DNA of 15,683 bases from JACVRM01 sp036824245 (GTDB taxonomy: Bacteria > Actinomycetota > Thermoleophilia > Gaiellales > Gaiellaceae): positions 1 to 15,683 of the forward strand of contig DAITAO010000076.1 of NCBI GenBank assembly GCA_036824245.1, read 5' to 3'. Shown here piece after piece: positions 13,621-15,683 of this stretch. A program made the position numbers and the translations under genes. The notes beneath the pieces were generated by a model, which saw nothing but the letters and a program-made list of their open reading frames with translations, searched no databases and was not told the origin of the DNA. Numbering within the stretch: position 1 is the stretch's first letter; each line of letters begins with the position of its first letter.

Positions 13621-14425
13621 GCTCGTGGCGCTCGCCGGCATCTACCGGCGGCTGGTGGGCTCGCAGATCCGCGCACAGCTGCAGTACCGCTTGTCCTTCG
13701 CTCTGAACCTGATCGGCAACCTGATGGTTTCTTTCCTTGACTTCGCGGTCATCCTGGTCATCTTCGGGAGAGTCGATGCGCTCGGCGACTGGTCCGTCGC
13801 CGAGGTCGCGTTCCTCTACGCGCTCTCATCCGTCACCTTCGCCCTCACCGACCTCGCCATCGGCCATCTCGACCTCCTGCCGCGCATGATCCGCGACGGC
13901 GACTTCGACGTGCTCCTCGTGCGCCCACTCGGCTCGCTGTTCCAGGTCGTCGCAGCCGATTTCGCGATGAGGCGGCTCGGGAAGGCGCTTCAGGGGCTGG
14001 TCGTGCTCGTTGTCGCACTCCCGCACCTCGAGGTCGACTGGAACGCAGGCCGGGTCGTCATGGTCGGCGTGACGGTGGTCTCGGGAACCGTCATCTTCGC
14101 CGGCGTATGGATTGCCTTCGCCACGATCGCGTTCTGGCTCGTCGACTCGATCGAGGTCGCGAACGCCTTCAGCTACGGCGGCAACTTCCTGGCGCAGTAC
14201 CCGGTCAACATCTTCGGGCCGTGGCTGCGGCGGCTCGTCATCTTCCTCGTGCCGGTCGCGTTCGTCGCCTACTTCCCGTCGCTCTACATCCTCGGCAAGG
14301 ACGACGAGCTGGGCCTGCCGCGTGCCCTGCAGTTCGCTTCGCCGCTCGTCGCCGTCGCCGCCGCGCTCGCCGGCGCACTCGTCTGGCGGAACGCCGTTCG
14401 TCACTACCGCAGCGCAGGCGGCTAG
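13613..14425 (+). CDS. ABC-2 exporter permease, second subunit (COG3694-like)
   Basis: A polytopic protein of about 270 residues that shares the plan of the first permease but is clearly divergent. The N-terminus carries GIYRRLVGSQIRAQLQYRLS, a membrane-proximal basic helix typical of these subunits. The cytoplasmic loop RDGDFDVLLVRPLGSLFQVV parallels the GDI/RPL loop of its partner, and PSLYILGKDDELGLP lies before the last helix. Two GTG starts are possible: 13613, overlapping the upstream gene by 8 bp, and 13625, four bases after the upstream stop; the second would remove only four residues. Most likely the two permeases form a heterodimer with two copies of the downstream ATPase. The gene ends one base before the TTG start of that ATPase. 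Confidence 0.85.
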   Translation: MGELVALAGIYRRLVGSQIRAQLQYRLSFALNLIGNLMVSFLDFAVILVIFGRVDALGDWSVAEVAFLYALSSVTFALTDLAIGHLDLLPRMIRDGDFDVLLVRPLGSLFQVVAADFAMRRLGKALQGLVVLVVALPHLEVDWNAGRVVMVGVTVVSGTVIFAGVWIAFATIAFWLVDSIEVANAFSYGGNFLAQYPVNIFGPWLRRLVIFLVPVAFVAYFPSLYILGKDDELGLPRALQFASPLVAVAAALAGALVWRNAVRHYRSAGG

Positions 14426-14426
14426 G

Positions 14427-15386
14427 TTGGACCCGGCCATTGAGCTCGAGGACGTCGAGAAGACGTTCGTGCTGTGGGAGCGCCGCGGGCTGTTACGCCG
14501 CGCGCGCCGCAAGGTGACCGCGGTTGCCGGTGTGACAGTCCGCATCGACCCCGGCACGGTCGTCGGCTACGTGGGCCCGAACGGCGCCGGCAAGTCGACG
14601 ACGATCAAGATGCTGACCGGCATCCTCGTCCCCAGCGCTGGGCGCATCTCCGTGCTCGGCCTTGACCCGAGCAGGCGGCGCATCGAGCTCGCACGCCGCA
14701 TCGGCGTCGTCTTCGGCCAGCGCGTCCAGCTCTGGTGGGACCTGCCCCTGCGCGACTCCTTCGAGCTGCTCCGCTACATCTACCGGATCCCGGGTGAGCG
14801 CTACCGCCGGAACCTGGACGCATTCACCGAGCTCCTCGAGCTGGGGCCGTTCCTGTCCACGCCCGTCCGCCAGCTCTCACTCGGCCAGCGCATGCGAGGG
14901 GAGCTCACCGCCGCGATGTTGCACGACCCCGAGCTGCTCTTCCTCGACGAGCCGACCATCGGCCTCGACGTGGTCGCCAAGGCGCAGGTCCGCGACTTCC
15001 TGGAGCGGGCCAATCGCGAGCGGGGCGTCACGGTGTTGCTCGCGACCCACGACCTCTCCGACATCGAGCGGCTCTGCTCGCGCATGCTGATCATCGATCA
15101 CGGCCGGGTCATCTACGACGGCGGGCTAGAGGAGCTGCGGGCGCGCTACGGAGACGAGCGCACGATGATCGTCGATCTCGAGGAGCCGGCCCCACCTCTC
15201 GAAGTGCCGGGAGCGCACGTGGATCGGGTCGACGGCCCGCGTCAGTGGCTCAAGTTTCGCCGCGAAGAGACGAGTGCGGCGGAGCTGACGGCGGCGGTTG
15301 CCGCACGTGCGCGGCTGCTCGATCTGGCCATCGACGAACCCGACATCGAGGACGTCGTGCGCAGGATCTACCGGGAGGGCGCGTAG
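14427..15386 (+). CDS. ABC exporter ATPase (COG4586-like)
   Basis: A 319-residue nucleotide-binding subunit that powers the two upstream permeases. The Walker A loop GPNGAGKST is at residues 50-58; the signature is LSLGQRMRGEL, followed by Walker B with catalytic Glu (LLFLDEPTIGLD) and the H-loop histidine in LLATHDLSD. Before Walker A an extra basic stretch, WERRGLLRRARRKV (17-30), separates the first two strands, as is common in this subfamily. The last 90 or so residues form a C-terminal extension (IVDLEEPAPP to EDVVRRIYREG) of the type seen in DrrA-like ATPases. The start is TTG at 14427, the only candidate in a suitable place; AGGCGG at 14416-14421 is a weak ribosome-binding site. The 3' end overlaps the convergent HAD-like gene by 19 bp. 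Confidence 0.93.
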   Translation: MDPAIELEDVEKTFVLWERRGLLRRARRKVTAVAGVTVRIDPGTVVGYVGPNGAGKSTTIKMLTGILVPSAGRISVLGLDPSRRRIELARRIGVVFGQRVQLWWDLPLRDSFELLRYIYRIPGERYRRNLDAFTELLELGPFLSTPVRQLSLGQRMRGELTAAMLHDPELLFLDEPTIGLDVVAKAQVRDFLERANRERGVTVLLATHDLSDIERLCSRMLIIDHGRVIYDGGLEELRARYGDERTMIVDLEEPAPPLEVPGAHVDRVDGPRQWLKFRREETSAAELTAAVAARARLLDLAIDEPDIEDVVRRIYREGA

Positions 15387-15683
15387 GCCAGTAGGTCGGC
15401 GCGCGATCTCAGGACCGCCATGCCCGGTCCGAATCTAGCGAGCAGGCGATCGAGCGCGCCTTCGCCTGTCTCGAGGACCTCGACGCGCCGTGACCCGCCG
15501 AGGTGAGCCAGAGCGATGCGTGCCAGCGGCTCGGGCGCATCGCTGAAGACCCCGACGCGCAGTTCGCCTTCGGCCAGTCGCCGCAGCGTTGCGGCCACCT
15601 GTGCGTCGCGGCGCAGGCGCACTGCGGCGTGATCAGCCGCGAATCGCTCGAGCGCGCCGCGCCAGTCGCCCACGCCCTGCGCG
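15368..15683 (-). CDS. HAD-like hydrolase, C-terminal part (runs off the window)
   Basis: The visible 105 or so residues look like the second half of a small haloacid-dehalogenase-type phosphatase. The strand LRVGVFSDAPEPLARIAL fits HAD motif II, with Ser after a hydrophobic strand. It is followed by GGSRRVEVLETGEGALDRLL and a terminal FGPGMAVLRSRADLLAYAP. The nucleophile motif DxDxT is not present, and the frame stays open to the window edge, so the N-terminus presumably lies beyond it. An internal GTG at 15673 exists but would leave out the catalytic part. The stop codon lies inside the 3' end of the convergent ABC ATPase gene. The family call is moderate, as only one motif is visible. Confidence 0.6.
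   Translation of the reverse strand, partial: AQGVGDWRGALERFAADHAAVRLRRDAQVAATLRRLAEGELRVGVFSDAPEPLARIALAHLGGSRRVEVLETGEGALDRLLARFGPGMAVLRSRADLLAYAPSR

Noticed and set aside
1..15683. CRISPR arrays, insertion sequences, rRNA or tRNA genes, phage-like modules
   Set aside because: No spaced repeats, transposase-like proteins, terminal inverted repeats or structural RNA signatures were seen; the region reads as ordinary chromosomal metabolism and transport.

Overview
The window is high-GC bacterial DNA with tightly packed, often overlapping genes and many GTG or TTG starts. It looks actinobacterial, and a Thermoleophilia/Gaiellales-like lineage is my best guess. That placement is inference from gene content, from the pair of CeoB/CeoC-like proteins and from TANNNT hexamers placed just before start codons; no marker gene is present. 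The sequence is draft quality: there is a run of exactly 100 N (10211-10310) and one frameshift in an otherwise intact gene.

Layout: (1) 1-151 is a leader with a strong hairpin, followed by hppA (152-2203, +), a membrane proton-pumping pyrophosphatase of the K+-independent type. (2) On the minus strand and convergent with hppA lies trkA-trkH (5154-2218), the NAD-binding regulator and the K+-conducting subunit of a Trk uptake system. trkA is broken by a frameshift at about 4254-4263. (3) Divergent from trkA, across a 55-bp shared promoter region, is a plus-strand operon: an APC permease fused to a universal-stress (USP) domain (5210-7111), a 59-residue membrane protein (7108-7287), a second APC-USP fusion (7292-9232), a TrkA_N-only protein (9229-9660) and a second TrkA protein running into the assembly gap (9660 onward). 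(4) After the gap come a membrane-anchored PQQ-type sugar dehydrogenase-like protein (10338-11444, +), and on the minus strand a small coiled-coil protein (12722-12501) followed by a membrane protein with a soluble C-terminal part (12492-11509). (5) A three-gene ABC-2 exporter (12829-15386, +; two permeases and an ATPase) ends in convergent overlap with the 3' end of a HAD-like hydrolase that leaves the window.

The most coherent theme is potassium and membrane energetics. A Trk channel with its regulator lies back to back with two APC-USP permeases that end in a pair of RCK proteins; as I recall, Mycobacterium tuberculosis has a comparable arrangement at Rv2690c-ceoB-ceoC. This suggests, without proving it, that the APC-USP proteins move K+ or are regulated with K+ supply, rather than being ordinary amino-acid permeases. 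The other recurring signal is a TANNNT hexamer 6-7 nt before the start codon of several operon-leading genes, consistent with leaderless transcription.
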